Positions 8,196 through 17,075 are shown, counted from the first letter of the stretch. The stretch is DNA of 64,000 nt from Bradyrhizobium liaoningense (GCF_018130955.1 NZ_JAFCJM010000028.1:1-64000); one strand, 5' to 3'. Notes: a model not told the origin generated them from the sequence alone. A program made the numbers and translations.

Positions 8196-10075
8196 ACGCC
8201 CAGCCGTCCGCCTCTGCATCCGACCGCGGCGCGAGCACCGCCCCGCTGCGGCCGATCTCGTTCGGCACGCCCGTCGTCACTATCGAGCGGCGCGACGACG
8301 GCACGATCTACCTCAGGCCGAAACAGCCGCTCAGCGATTATCCGGTCCGCCTCACCGATCGCCTGCACCACTGGGCCAAGACGACGCCGGACCGCGTCTT
8401 CATGGCCGAGCGCGAGGGCGGCCGCGGCTGGCGGAAGATCACCTATGCCGAGCTTCTCGCCTCCTCCAGGCACATTGCCTCCGGCCTGATCCAGCGCGGG
8501 CTCTCCCCCGAGAGGCCCGTCGTCATCCTCTCCGGCAATTCGATCGACCACGCGCTGCTCGCCTTCGGCGCGTTCTACGCCGGCGTGCCGTTCTGCCCGG
8601 TCTCGCCGGCCTATTCGCTGGTCTCGAAGGACTACGGCAAGCTCGCCTATCTGATGAAGCTGTTGACGCCCGGCCTCGTCTTCGCCGAGGACGCCGACAG
8701 ATTTTCCGACGCGCTCGCCGCCAACGTTTCGCCCGGCACCGAGATCGCGGCGTCATACGGCACGGTGGCGGGACGCGACGTCACGCTGCTCGCCGACCTC
8801 ATGGCGACGCCGATCCACCCCAACCTCGACGACGTCCATGGCAAGATCGGCCCCGACACGATCGCAAAATTCCTGCTCACCTCGGGCTCGACCGGCAATC
8901 CCAAGGCCGTCATCAACACCCAGCGCATGATCTGCGCCAACCAGGTGATGCTGCGCGAGACGCTGGCCTTCCTGAAGGACGAGCCGCCCGTCATCATCGA
9001 CTGGCTGCCCTGGAACCACACCTTTGGCGGCAACCACAATATCGGTCTGACGCTCTACAACGGCGGCTCGATGTATCTCGACGCCGGCAAGCCGGTGCCG
9101 GGCGGCATCGAGGAGACCGTGCGCAATCTCCAGGAGATTTCGCCGACCGTCTATTTCAACGTCCCGAAGGGCTACGAGTCGCTGCTGCCATACCTGCGCG
9201 ACGATCAGGGCCTGCGCGCAAAATTCTTCGACCGGCTGCATGCGATGTTCTTCTCGGGCGCGGCACTGTCGCCCTTCGTCTGGAACAGCCTCGACGAGCT
9301 CGCGGTGAAGGAGAAGGGTTATCGCGTGCCGATGCTGACGGGTCTCGGCGCCACCGAGACCGCACCGTTCTTCATGTCGGTCAATCCGCACACCAGCCGT
9401 TCCGGCCATGTCGGCCTGCCCGTCTCCGGCAACGACGCAAAACTCGTGCCCAACAACGGCAAGATGGAAGTACGCGCCAAGGGGCCGAACGTGATGCCCG
9501 GCTACTGGCGCCAGCCCGAGATCACCGCAAAGTCCTTCGACGAGGAAGGTTTTTACAAGCTCGGCGACGCGCTCAAGCCTGCCGATCCCGATGATCTCAA
9601 CGCCGGCTTCGATTTCGACGGCCGCGTCAGCGAGGATTTCAAGCTCGCCAGCGGCACCTGGGTCAGCGTCGGTCCCCTGCGCGCGCGTTTCGTCGCGGCC
9701 TGCGCCCCGCTGGTGCGCGACGTCGTCATCGCCGGCATCAACCGCGACGAGATTTCCGCGCTCGTCCTGCTCGACCTCGACGGCTGCCGCCTGGTCAACC
9801 CGACGCTGCCAGCCGACGACCTCGTCGTCACCGCGCGCGACCGCCTGATCCGCGAAGCCTTCCGCGAGCGCCTTGCCGGTTTCCTCGGCTCTGCGACCGG
9901 TTCATCGACGCGGATCACCCGCGCGGTGCTGCTCGATGTGCCGCTCTCGATCGACAAGGGCGAAGTCACCGACAAGGGCTCCATCAACCAGCGCGCGGTG
10001 CTCGAGCATCGCAATGCCTTGATCGACGAGCTCTATGCTGCAAACCCATCGGACCGCGTGATAACGGTCGGCTAG
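8192..10075 (+). CDS. Feruloyl-CoA-synthase-like aryl-acid CoA ligase (module I)
   Basis: The 627-residue adenylate-forming enzyme carries [18 protein letters not shown] (P-loop motif A3), [22 protein letters not shown] (A5), MPGYWRQPE and [18 protein letters not shown], and ends with [12 protein letters not shown], whose Lys suits the final catalytic position. The [10 protein letters not shown] and INTQ features are diagnostic of the feruloyl-CoA synthase subfamily. It would activate ferulate, p-coumarate or a related acid in the cytoplasm. The open frame extends upstream, but the ATG at 8192 is the domain-consistent start and gives the ATGA overlap with the hydratase. A paralogue lies at 32466-34337. 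Confidence 0.92.
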   Translation: MNAQPSASASDRGASTAPLRPISFGTPVVTIERRDDGTIYLRPKQPLSDYPVRLTDRLHHWAKTTPDRVFMAEREGGRGWRKITYAELLASSRHIASGLIQRGLSPERPVVILSGNSIDHALLAFGAFYAGVPFCPVSPAYSLVSKDYGKLAYLMKLLTPGLVFAEDADRFSDALAANVSPGTEIAASYGTVAGRDVTLLADLMATPIHPNLDDVHGKIGPDTIAKFLLTSGSTGNPKAVINTQRMICANQVMLRETLAFLKDEPPVIIDWLPWNHTFGGNHNIGLTLYNGGSMYLDAGKPVPGGIEETVRNLQEISPTVYFNVPKGYESLLPYLRDDQGLRAKFFDRLHAMFFSGAALSPFVWNSLDELAVKEKGYRVPMLTGLGATETAPFFMSVNPHTSRSGHVGLPVSGNDAKLVPNNGKMEVRAKGPNVMPGYWRQPEITAKSFDEEGFYKLGDALKPADPDDLNAGFDFDGRVSEDFKLASGTWVSVGPLRARFVAACAPLVRDVVIAGINRDEISALVLLDLDGCRLVNPTLPADDLVVTARDRLIREAFRERLAGFLGSATGSSTRITRAVLLDVPLSIDKGEVTDKGSINQRAVLEHRNALIDELYAANPSDRVITVG

Positions 10076-10101
10076 AACAAATACCGCCAAAGGAGAAAGC
10101 C

Positions 10102-10863
10102 ATGTTGTTGAAGGATCAGGCAGCCATCGTCACCGGCGGCGCATCGGGGTTGGGCGCGGCGACCGCACGTAAGCTTGCTGCGCAGGGCGCCAAGGTCGCG
10201 GTGTGCGACCTCAATGCCAAGCTCGCCGAGACCGTCGCCGCCGAGATCAAGGGCGTCGCTGTCGTGTGCGACGTCTCCGACGCCGCATCGGCCGAGGCTG
10301 CCGTTGCGGCTGCCGCAAAAGCCCACGGCCCGGCCCGCGTGCTGGTCAACTGCGCCGGCATCGGCGTCGCAAAGCGCGTGGTCGGCCGCGACGGTCCGAT
10401 GGCGCTCGCCGATTTCGACAAGGTGATCAAGGTCAACCTGATCGGCACCTTCAACATGCTGCGCCTTGCTGCGACCGAGATGTCAAAACTCGAGCCGCAG
10501 GCGAGCGGCGAGCGCGGCGTCATCATCAACACGGCGTCGGTCGCGGCGTATGACGGCCAGATCGGCCAGTCGGCCTATTCGGCCTCCAAGGGCGGCATCG
10601 TCGGCATGACGCTGCCGATCGCGCGCGAGCTCGCGCAGTTCGGCGTCCGCGTGCTGACGATTGCGCCCGGCCTGTTCCTGACCCCCCTGCTCGCCAACCT
10701 GCCGCAGGAAGCCCAGGATTCGCTTGCCGCCGCCATTCCCTTCCCGCGCCGACTCGGCAGCGCCGACGAGTTCGCAGCGCTCGCGCTGCACATGGTCGAG
10801 AACGCCTATCTCAACGGCGAAGTGGTGCGCCTCGACGGCTCGCTGCGCATGGCGCCGAAGTAA
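10102..10863 (+). CDS. SDR, 3-hydroxyacyl-CoA dehydrogenase (HSD17B10)-like, module I
   Basis: The 253-residue short-chain dehydrogenase has the NAD-binding TGGASGLG motif (residues 11-18), NCAG at 83-86 and the catalytic Ser146, Tyr159 and Lys163. Asp36 after the second strand points to NAD+ rather than NADP+. The closest recognisable type is the mitochondrial HSD17B10 / 3-hydroxy-2-methylacyl-CoA dehydrogenase group. It follows the ligase by 26 bp with a good AAAGGAGAAAG site. It probably oxidises the 3-hydroxyacyl-CoA formed by the hydratase. A paralogue is at 35381-36139. Confidence 0.9.
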   Translation: MLLKDQAAIVTGGASGLGAATARKLAAQGAKVAVCDLNAKLAETVAAEIKGVAVVCDVSDAASAEAAVAAAAKAHGPARVLVNCAGIGVAKRVVGRDGPMALADFDKVIKVNLIGTFNMLRLAATEMSKLEPQASGERGVIINTASVAAYDGQIGQSAYSASKGGIVGMTLPIARELAQFGVRVLTIAPGLFLTPLLANLPQEAQDSLAAAIPFPRRLGSADEFAALALHMVENAYLNGEVVRLDGSLRMAPK

Positions 10864-10875
10864 GGCGCGCGACGC

Positions 10876-11295
10876 ATGTTCGCGAACCGGCGCGAGGTCC
10901 AGATCCAGTGGGGCGACTGCGACCCCGCCAACATCGTCTATTACCCGCGCTATTTCGCGATGTTCGACGATTCGACGTCGACGCTGTTCGAGGTGGCCGG
11001 GTTCTCCAAGCAGGACCTGGTCAAGAAGTACGGCCTGGTCGGCATCCCCATGGTCGACACGCGGGCCAAATTCTACATCCCCTCGACCTATGGCGACTGG
11101 ATCACCATCGAAACGAAGATCGAGAGCATCAAGCGCTCGAGCTTCGAGGTGAAGCACAATGTCTACAAGAGCGAGGCGCTGGCGATGGAGGGCTTTGAGA
11201 CCCGCGTCCTCGTCGGCCGCGACCCCGTTAACCCCGACAAGCTGAAATCCGCGCCATTTCCTCCGGAAATGGTAGCGAAATTCACGGGGAGCTAA
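10876..11295 (+). CDS. 4-Hydroxybenzoyl-CoA-type acyl-CoA thioesterase (module I)
   Basis: The 139-residue single-hotdog protein has QWGDCDPANIVYYPRYF, the signature of 4-hydroxybenzoyl-CoA thioesterase-type enzymes, in which the Asp of GDCDPA is the catalytic carboxylate. It starts 12 bp after the SDR stop and is clearly in the same operon. In this setting it would release an aromatic acid from its CoA thioester at the end of side-chain shortening (inference). It differs in type from the PaaI-like thioesterase at 1877-2296. Confidence 0.88.
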   Translation: MFANRREVQIQWGDCDPANIVYYPRYFAMFDDSTSTLFEVAGFSKQDLVKKYGLVGIPMVDTRAKFYIPSTYGDWITIETKIESIKRSSFEVKHNVYKSEALAMEGFETRVLVGRDPVNPDKLKSAPFPPEMVAKFTGS

Positions 11296-11373
11296 ATCGC
11301 CGCACCATCCAAAGACGGGGCTGAAATCCCGCTCGATTTCTGCTTTCAAACAAACACACCAGGGAGGAATTTG

Positions 11374-12525
11374 ATGAAACGCTTTTACCTGACGGCCGCG
11401 ATCGCAGCCGCGTCGCTCGCGCTGCCGGCGCTGCCCGCACTTAGCCAGACCGCCGAGGTCACCATCGGCATCACCACCACCACGACCGGCCCGGGTGCCG
11501 CACTCGGCATTCCCGAGCGCAATGCGCTGGAATTCGTGCCGAAGGAAATCGGCGGCGTGCCGTTGAAGGTGATCGTGCTCGACGACGGTGGCGATCCGAC
11601 CACCGCGACCACCAATGCGCGGCGCTTCGTCACCGAATCCAAGGCCGACATCATCATGGGCTCGGCGCTGACGCCGCCGACGATCGCGGTGTCGAACGTC
11701 GCCAACGAAGCCGGCATTCCGCACTTCGGCCTCGCCCCCTTCCCGATCACGCCGGAACGCATGAAGTGGTCGGTGGCGATGCCGCAGCCGATTCCGATCG
11801 TCGGCAAGGTGCTGTACGACCACATGAAGTCGAAGGGCATCAAGACCCTCGGCTATATCGGCTATTCCGACAGCTATGGCGACCTCTGGTTCAACGATTT
11901 GAAGGCCCAGGCCGTGCCGATGGGCATGACCATCGTCGACGAAGAGCGCTTTGCCCGTCCCGACACCTCGGTGACCGGACAGGTGCTGAAGCTCGTTGCC
12001 GCCAATCCCGACGCGATCCTGGTCGGCGCCTCCGGCACCGCGGCAGCCCTGCCACAGACCGAGTTGCGCGAGCGCGGCTACCAGGGCCTGATCTACCAGA
12101 CCCATGGTGCTGCCAGCATGGACTTCATCCGCATCGCGGGGAAGGCCGCCGAAGGCGTGCTGATGGCCTCCGGGCCGGTCATGGATCCGGAAGACCAGCC
12201 GGACGAGGCCCAGACCAAGAAGCCGGGCCTTGCGCTCAACACGGCCTATGAAGCCAAGTACGGTCCGAACAGCCGCAGCCAGTTCGCCGGCCACTCCTTC
12301 GACGCCTTCGAGATCCTGAAGCGCATCATTCCGACGGCGCTGAAGACGGCCAAGCCCGGCACGCCGGAGTTCCGCGAGGCGATCCGCCAGGCCCTGCTCA
12401 GCGAGAAGGAATTGGCGGCGAGCCAGGGCGTCTACAACTTCACCGAAAAGGATCGCTACGGGCTCGATGAGCGCTCGCGCATCCTGCTGACGGTGAAGGA
12501 CGGCAAGTACAAGCTCGTCAGGTAA
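11374..12525 (+). CDS. ABC transporter periplasmic binding protein, branched-chain amino acid/aromatic acid type
   Basis: The 383-residue protein has a clear signal peptide (about residues 1-24, ending LPALSQ) and the type I periplasmic-binding fold (VTIGITTTTTGPGAALGIPERNA, DDGGDPTTATTNARRFVTE, YIGYSDSYGDLW). Proteins of this group include receptors for lignin-derived aromatic acids as well as for amino acids. No permease or ATPase genes lie near it, so it must share membrane components encoded elsewhere. The ATG at 11374 has an AGGGAGGAA site, and a TTG three bases earlier is less likely. It closes module I before a strong terminator. Confidence 0.88.
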   Translation: MKRFYLTAAIAAASLALPALPALSQTAEVTIGITTTTTGPGAALGIPERNALEFVPKEIGGVPLKVIVLDDGGDPTTATTNARRFVTESKADIIMGSALTPPTIAVSNVANEAGIPHFGLAPFPITPERMKWSVAMPQPIPIVGKVLYDHMKSKGIKTLGYIGYSDSYGDLWFNDLKAQAVPMGMTIVDEERFARPDTSVTGQVLKLVAANPDAILVGASGTAAALPQTELRERGYQGLIYQTHGAASMDFIRIAGKAAEGVLMASGPVMDPEDQPDEAQTKKPGLALNTAYEAKYGPNSRSQFAGHSFDAFEILKRIIPTALKTAKPGTPEFREAIRQALLSEKELAASQGVYNFTEKDRYGLDERSRILLTVKDGKYKLVR

Positions 12526-12549
12526 GCGGCGAAAGCCTCGAGACGACCA

Positions 12550-12581
12550 GAGCCGGCCCCTCGGGCCGGCTCTTTTCTTTT
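12550..12581 (+). terminator. Rho-independent terminator of module I
   Basis: A perfect 10-bp stem, GAGCCGGCCC / GGGCCGGCTC (12550-12559 and 12563-12572), with a 3-nt loop is followed by TTTTCTTTT. It lies 25 bp after the binding-protein stop and marks the end of the operon. Confidence 0.9.
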
Positions 12582-12672
12582 GGCTCTGAAATCGAGCCGC
12601 GACCCCGGATGTCGCTGCGCCCCCTCTCCCGCAAGCGGGAGAGGTGCAGCGAGCCCGCGGATGCGCCGAGCG

Positions 12673-13401
12673 CTAAGCCGCCTTGCGCAGCTTGGTCCAG
12701 GCAAATTCCGGATAGTACTCGCCCATCATGCGGTCGACATAGGCCGTGAGGTTGGCAAACCCCTCGGCGCGTTCGCGCAGCTTGGATTCGAAGAACGGAG
12801 TCAATATGCCTGCGAGCGCGCCGAAGGCGGTGGCGTCGACGCCGGCAGGCTTCTCGCCCATCAGGTAGGATTTGTCGCCGAGTTGCACCGACAGAGCGAA
12901 CAGCGAACGCACAGCGAGATCGACGTCGTCATCGGGCCCGTGGCGACCAAGACCGCTGAGGAGATAGTTTTCGGCAACGCGGAATTGCGCATCCTCGCGC
13001 AGCTTCTCGCGGCTGTGCTCCGGCGCACCGTCAAAGAAATGCGATGGCCCCTTGGCGAAGTTGACGGGGTCGACCCAGCGCGCCCCGACCAGGCCCCAAT
13101 AGACGTGATGCTCGATCATGCGCTCGAACGCCCAGGCCTGCGCGCGCTCGGCCAGCGACAGGCCGGCGTCGAAATCGAAACCATAGCGGCGCTCGATATG
13201 GGCGCGGATGAAGGTGGAATCGGCGACCGCCTCGCCGTCATCATCGATGAACGGCAACTGCCCCTTCGGCGAGGCCGGCGGCATCGCCCGCTCCTTGCGA
13301 TAGGGCAATCCTGCCATCTTCAACTGTACCTCCGTCTTGGTGACGAAGGGGCTGATTTCCGGCAGGCCGAACCCGGTGCCGAAGCCATAAAGCGTGATCA
13401 T
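12673..13401 (-). CDS. Glutathione S-transferase family protein
   Basis: The 242-residue protein has an N-terminal thioredoxin-like domain (ITLYGFGTGFGLPEISPFVTK, then PKGQLPFIDDDGEAVADSTFI, whose cis-Pro/Asp-Ser segment contacts glutathione) and an all-helical C-terminal domain. The type resembles the metaxin/Tom37-like bacterial GSTs. It is convergent with module I across the terminator. Its upstream region holds the 24-bp palindrome at 13447-13470, and a WYL regulator lies divergent at 13801. That pairing recurs at 25.0-26.7 kb. Confidence 0.87.
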   Translation of the reverse strand: MITLYGFGTGFGLPEISPFVTKTEVQLKMAGLPYRKERAMPPASPKGQLPFIDDDGEAVADSTFIRAHIERRYGFDFDAGLSLAERAQAWAFERMIEHHVYWGLVGARWVDPVNFAKGPSHFFDGAPEHSREKLREDAQFRVAENYLLSGLGRHGPDDDVDLAVRSLFALSVQLGDKSYLMGEKPAGVDATAFGALAGILTPFFESKLRERAEGFANLTAYVDRMMGEYYPEFAWTKLRKAA

Positions 13402-13435
13402 TCTAAACTCCCGATCCCTGAAAGCTGGTTGGAAC

Positions 13436-13687
13436 CTAGCGCCACGCTGCTGCCACCATGGTGGCAGCAGCCGTGATATCGTTTGCGGACCGGGCGCCCT
13501 TCCAGGCGCGGCCCATGACGTGACGGACCAGGGCGTTCGACGCCCGGACCAGCGAGCGCGTCAGAAGCGCAATCAGCGCCAAACGGAGATCGACGACCGT
13601 GAGATCGAACGAGACAAGGCGCCCCAGCGCCCAGAGATGCGCCCGCCCCAATGGGCCGGCCATGCCGAGATGGATGGGAGTGAACAT
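13436..13687 (-). CDS. Small hypothetical protein
   Basis: This is an 83-residue open frame starting at an ATG with a GAAGAGGAT site 7 bp ahead. It is hydrophobic and basic, with a central helix (LTVVDLRLALIALLTRSLV) and no recognised domain. It sits between the glutathione transferase and the WYL regulator. Its last codons coincide with the 24-bp palindrome at 13447-13470. It might be a real small gene of this detoxification locus or simply leader sequence; the coding case rests only on the ribosome site and frame length. Confidence 0.45.
   Translation of the reverse strand: MFTPIHLGMAGPLGRAHLWALGRLVSFDLTVVDLRLALIALLTRSLVRASNALVRHVMGRAWKGARSANDITAAATMVAAAWR
13447..13470. promoter_or_regulatory. 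24-bp perfect palindrome upstream of the glutathione transferase
   Basis: Each arm is CTGCTGCCACCA and the two arms abut with no spacer. The centre-proximal TGCCA half-sites resemble the palindromes next to the other two WYL regulators. It lies 46 bp before the glutathione transferase start. Operator function is inferred. Confidence 0.5.
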
Positions 13688-13735
13688 GGACAAATCCTCT
13701 TCATTCGAAGCGTTGTCCCGGTATAGAACCCCCCT

Positions 13736-13769
13736 GCTGCCAACATCCTGTCAGCATCAGCGCGACAGG
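13736..13769. promoter_or_regulatory. Inverted repeats before WYL regulator 1
   Basis: GCTGCCA at 13736-13742 faces TGTCAGC at 13749-13755 as an imperfect dyad, and CCTGTC / GACAGG form a second dyad up to 13769. The ATG follows at 13801. The half-sites again contain TG(A/C)CA, consistent with autoregulation. Confidence 0.35.
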
Positions 13770-13800
13770 TTTTGAGCGGCTCGCCCAAAAGAGAGAAATC

Positions 13801-14499
13801 ATGAGACGCGCCGACCGGCTGTTTCAGATCATCCAGGTGCTGCGACGCAGCCGCAAGCCATTGACCGCGGACGCGATCGCGGCCGAGCTCGAAACATCGA
13901 AGCGCACTGTCTATCGCGATATCGCCACCCTGATCGGCCAACGCGTGCCCATCCGCGGCGAAGCCGGCATGGGCTACATCCTGGAAAAGGGTTTTGACCT
14001 GCCGCCTTTGATGCTGACCCCTGACGAGATCGAGGCTGCCGTGCTCGGCGCGCAATGGGTCGCGGGCCACGCCGATACGGCGCTGGCGCGGGCCGCCGAA
14101 GACCTCATGGCCAAGATCGCCGACACCGTGCCGGAGCGCCTGCGTCCCTTCGTGCTGGAGCCCGCGAGCCGCGCGCGGCCGAGCTGGAACAGGGAGCCCG
14201 ATCGCATGGACATGGTGCGCACGCGCACGCAGATCCATGAGGGCAAGAAGATCACGCTGCGCTACCGCGACGAGCAGGGCCGCGACAGCCAGCGCACGAT
14301 CTGGCCGATCGCGGTCGGCTATCTCGAAGCGGTACGGCTGCTGGCGGCCTGGTGCGAGCTACGCAGCGACTTTCGCAGTTTTCGCACCGACCGCGTCGTC
14401 GATGCGACGTATCTCGACGAAAAATATCCGGAAAGGCGCGATGTGCTGCGCGCAAAGTGGCGGCAGAGCCTGGTCTGGGGCCCGCCGAAGGACACTTGA
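13801..14499 (+). CDS. YafY-type HTH/WYL transcriptional regulator (1)
   Basis: The 232-residue regulator has an N-terminal HTH of the DeoR/HTH_11 type (RADRLFQIIQVLRRSRKPLTA, with TSKRTVYRDIATL as recognition helix) and a C-terminal WYL effector domain (LRYRDEQG ... WPIAVGYLEAVRLLAAWCELR ... FRSFRTDRV). Members of this family sense small ligands and usually control an adjacent gene. It diverges from the glutathione transferase unit, with palindromes in between. It is closely similar to the regulators at 21478 and 25731, especially the first. Confidence 0.92.
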   Translation: MRRADRLFQIIQVLRRSRKPLTADAIAAELETSKRTVYRDIATLIGQRVPIRGEAGMGYILEKGFDLPPLMLTPDEIEAAVLGAQWVAGHADTALARAAEDLMAKIADTVPERLRPFVLEPASRARPSWNREPDRMDMVRTRTQIHEGKKITLRYRDEQGRDSQRTIWPIAVGYLEAVRLLAAWCELRSDFRSFRTDRVVDATYLDEKYPERRDVLRAKWRQSLVWGPPKDT

Positions 14500-14504
14500 G
14501 CAAT

Positions 14505-14819
14505 ATGGACGAGACCGCCGCGATCGATCTCTCAAAACTCTGCCAGAGCTGCGGGGCCTGCTGCGGCTATTCGGCGAACTGGCCGCGCTTCTCGATCGAA
14601 AGCGACGAGGAGCTGGAGAAAATTCCGCCAGCCTTCGTCAACGAACGGCAGTCCGGCATGCGCTGCGATGGCGACCGTTGCTCGGCCCTGCAAGGCAAGA
14701 TCGGGGTTTCGACGTCGTGCGGGATCTACGCGGTGCGCCCCGAGGTGTGCCGCACCTGCATGCCGGGCGACGCGGAATGCGCGATGGCGCGGCGCAAATT
14801 TGGATTGCCTGTCGTCTAG
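14505..14819 (+). CDS. YkgJ-type cysteine cluster protein
   Basis: The 104-residue protein has the metal-binding cysteine pattern of the YkgJ/CxxCxxCC family: CQSCGACCGY near residue 15, then CDGDRCSAL, SCGIYAVRPEVCRTC and a final Cys in DAECAM. The family is thought to bind zinc or iron, and its function is unknown. It begins 5 bp after the WYL regulator stop, so they form an operon. The upstream in-frame start at 14352 lies inside the regulator and is rejected. Confidence 0.85.
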   Translation: MDETAAIDLSKLCQSCGACCGYSANWPRFSIESDEELEKIPPAFVNERQSGMRCDGDRCSALQGKIGVSTSCGIYAVRPEVCRTCMPGDAECAMARRKFGLPVV

Positions 14820-15068
14820 GCCGTGCACCCATAAATCGGAGTGCTAGGTAAGGGCACCTGACGTCCGCTGTCCGCCCATAGCGGCGGAACAGTCGACGCC
14901 GCCGGAGGTCGCAGAAGGGCCACTCGCCGACATACTTCGCAAGGAACGAGCAATTGCCGTCCTTGCGCGCCCAAAAGCGAGTATCCCGGTGCCGCTCCGT
15001 TGGCGCAGGAACAGAGGCCCCCGTGCTTTTGTTCAATCTCCAGCCAATTAACGCAAAGGAGAAAGGCT

Positions 15069-15503
15069 ATGAGTGTTGCCAACAGACTAATGATCTTAAG
15101 CGCGCTGCTCGCCTTCAGCGCAAGCTCGGCTAATGCCGGTCCCTGTAACACCGCAAGCCGCGATGCGGGCTCCGGGAACGTGCCGGGCTATACCGGACAG
15201 ACAGTCGGTTCCACAGCGACGGACCAGCAGCACCCGCCAACATCCACCATGAACAAAGCGGCGGAGAACACCGCAACCTCATCAGAAGACGCGCAGCGGC
15301 AGATGCAGGCCCAGCCTACCGGTGCGGAGCAATCACAGCAGACCAAGCCAGCCCCCTCCGAGCAATCACAGAAAATGACGGCAGGCACGGCCGAGCAGAC
15401 CCAGCCCGCGCCAAGTGAAGCATCAAAGAAGATGACTGCTGGTGCGGCCCAGCCCGCGCCCTCCGAAAAGAAGCCGGTCGGAGCGTCCGACGAAGGCTGC
15501 TAG
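15069..15503 (+). CDS. Exported low-complexity protein with PAPSE repeats
   Basis: The 144-residue protein has a signal peptide (about residues 1-23, ending SSANA|GPC). The mature part is rich in Gln, Ala, Ser, Pro and Thr. The unit PAPSE followed by Q/A, S and KKMTAG-like residues occurs three times near the C terminus. There is no recognised domain. An AAGGAGAAAGG site precedes the ATG at 15069. The stop codon overlaps the first base of a palindromic repeat. It is probably a periplasmic or surface protein of unknown role. Confidence 0.65.
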   Translation: MSVANRLMILSALLAFSASSANAGPCNTASRDAGSGNVPGYTGQTVGSTATDQQHPPTSTMNKAAENTATSSEDAQRQMQAQPTGAEQSQQTKPAPSEQSQKMTAGTAEQTQPAPSEASKKMTAGAAQPAPSEKKPVGASDEGC

Positions 15504-15550
15504 AGCTTGATCCGGAAAAGTGTGAAGCGGTTTTCCGAAAGATCATGCTC
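15502..15550. repeat. Rhizobiales palindromic repeat
   Basis: The element runs from AGAGCTTGATCCGGAAAA to TTTTCCGAAAGATCATGCTC, two inverted arms around a short GTGTGAAGCGG loop. This form is very common between genes in Bradyrhizobium and its relatives. It starts on the stop codon of the exported protein gene and may act as its transcript end. Confidence 0.8.
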
Positions 15551-15560
15551 AAGCGAGGAC

Positions 15561-15603
15561 CTAAAGCGCGATGGCGATTCATCCAGAATTCATCGCGCTT
15601 TAG
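15561..15603. repeat. Second palindrome, CTAAAGCGCGATG family
   Basis: CTAAAGCGCGATG at the left and its inverted copy ending CATCGCGCTTTAG at the right enclose about 17 bp. It lies 10 bp after the previous palindrome. The tandem of two different palindromes is a compact hairpin array. Confidence 0.7.
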
Positions 15604-15752
15604 TCGGCGAAAGGAAGTCGCGCCGTTGTTTTCCGAAGGTCCACCTTCTTGGACGGCAGCCGGTGCCAATATCTGACGACCTCGTTAGTAACTTGCGGGG
15701 CTGACGTGCGCTCCCGCCCCGCTCGCGATGCCCTCACGGCGGGGCTGTTTCT

Positions 15753-16472
15753 CTAGACATAGTTGACCTTTGGAAAGAAATCGCCCCGGCCCTCAGGCGT
15801 CATGTCGAGAAGTCCCCAGAGCGGGTCGACGAGGTCGCCGGCGCGGTGGTGCTGTTTGGGAACAGCAGGGGCAAAGCTCATCTCCGAGCCCCAGAAGTGT
15901 CTGGTCTCGCCATTCTTCTTCACGAAGACGTTGAAAATTGTTTCGTCCCAGTTCTCTCCGTCCGGAACTCGATGTTGCGTGCGCATTCCCTTTGAAAACT
16001 TTGACGTGTCACCAAAGTAATCCGCGTCGTAGCTGTTGCCCGCGGTAGACAGTAAGAAGAGGTTTTCCCAACCACGTTCGTGCGCCCAGGCGGCGAGACG
16101 TGCGATTGGCGATTTGGCGACAATGTGAAGCCCGGCGCGTTGACCTATATGCCGCGCGGCGCCATCAAGACCATCGAGCAGGTGGGTGCAGCCGGGACAC
16201 GGCAATTCGCGTTCGGGCCCGTACATGAAGCTGTACAAGATCAGTGTGTCGTGCGGACCGAACAGCTCAGACATCTTCACAGTCTCTGGCATGCTGGTCT
16301 TGCCGATCCGCTCGAAGACATAGTCCTTGGGTACTTTGCCGCCGAGCGGCAGCGCACGACGTTTCGCCGCAACGGCTTCAATCTGTGCCCTCAGTGCAAT
16401 CTCTTCATCTAGAAGCGCGTTTCGGGCGGCACGATATTCGGCACTTTCACCGGGGTAATGGAGATGTTCCAT
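15753..16472 (-). CDS. DUF899 thioredoxin-like family protein
   Basis: The 239-residue protein has the DUF899 pattern: an N-terminal helical segment (YRAARNALLDEEIALRAQIE), KDYVFE, and the thioredoxin-like core YSFMYGPERELPCPGCTHLLDG containing a CPGC motif, followed by NSYDADYFGDT. The family adopts a thioredoxin-like fold, but its reaction is unknown to me. It is a single gene on the minus strand with a GAGGGTAGG ribosome site. The length is normal for the family. Confidence 0.85.
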   Translation of the reverse strand: MEHLHYPGESAEYRAARNALLDEEIALRAQIEAVAAKRRALPLGGKVPKDYVFERIGKTSMPETVKMSELFGPHDTLILYSFMYGPERELPCPGCTHLLDGLDGAARHIGQRAGLHIVAKSPIARLAAWAHERGWENLFLLSTAGNSYDADYFGDTSKFSKGMRTQHRVPDGENWDETIFNVFVKKNGETRHFWGSEMSFAPAVPKQHHRAGDLVDPLWGLLDMTPEGRGDFFPKVNYV

Positions 16473-16609
16473 GGCCTACCCTCTCAGACGTTGAGAAACT
16501 CGTTCGAAGGTAAACTCACCCTTGAAACTGGCGTTCCTTGCCTGGTGAGGTCTGGTGCCTGCAAGAACTGTTGAGCCAGGAGGGCGCTGGAAGGGACCAG
16601 GAGGAACGG

Positions 16610-16885
16610 ATGATAATCGCCCTCTACATCGTTGCAGCTGTCGTCATGGCTGTCGGGAGCATCTATTTGGCGTGGCATTACAGGGACTTTCGCAAATTTC
16701 TGGCAGGCGCGTTCTTCGTGTCATCCGGCATTTTGTTCTATCTCTATCTCGCCGATGTTTCGGTACCTCTGTTGGGGACAAGTTTCGTCGAAACACCTCA
16801 GATCAGCGGTGACCGATCCATCGTCCACTTCATCCTCTTCTTGCTCTGTTTGTATTTTGGCTTCGTCAGGAAGCTAGAGGCTTGA
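16610..16885 (+). CDS. Small three-helix membrane protein
   Basis: The 91-residue hydrophobic protein has three predicted transmembrane segments: residues about 2-22, 30-50 and 70-86. A strong AGGAGGAAC site precedes the ATG at 16610, which is why I prefer it to the upstream start at 16538. I know no functional domain. It diverges from the DUF899 gene and is followed by transposase remnants. Confidence 0.7.
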   Translation: MIIALYIVAAVVMAVGSIYLAWHYRDFRKFLAGAFFVSSGILFYLYLADVSVPLLGTSFVETPQISGDRSIVHFILFLLCLYFGFVRKLEA

Positions 16886-16895
16886 AACCGACGCG

Positions 16896-17075
16896 ATGTC
16901 CGGCAAAACCCACGGGACGGTCGCGCGCGGATTGACGAGCAAGATTCATGCGCTCGTAGATACCAGCGGCCTGCGCTGGCCCTGACCTGGCGACGCGCTG
17001 CGACAAACCCGTCGCCAACTAGCTCGCCTTCGACAAGCTTGCATCAATCAGGTTGTGGCTGCGCCACGCCAGCTC
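16896..17075 (+). pseudogene. Remnant of an IS5-family transposase
   Basis: Bases 16896-16979 read MSGKTHGTVARG then LTSKIHALVDTSGLRWP before a stop. This matches the central GGLTTKIHALVD-type motif of IS5-group transposases. From 16990 a different frame reads ATRCDKPVAN, stop, LAFDKLASIRLWLRHA, which is the typical IS5 transposase C terminus. The catalytic middle has been deleted, and the two pieces are out of frame (offset 94 bp). I see no intact inverted ends. Confidence 0.75.

Noticed and set aside
10483-12294. 603-codon open frame on the minus strand opposite the SDR, thioesterase and binding protein
   Set aside because: The plus-strand genes have clear motifs, starts and a terminator. 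The antisense frame is a GC-bias artefact.
14820-15068. Possible gene remnant between the cysteine-cluster and exported protein genes
   Set aside because: Short open frames exist on both strands but none has a ribosome site or recognisable motif. I see nothing supportable here.
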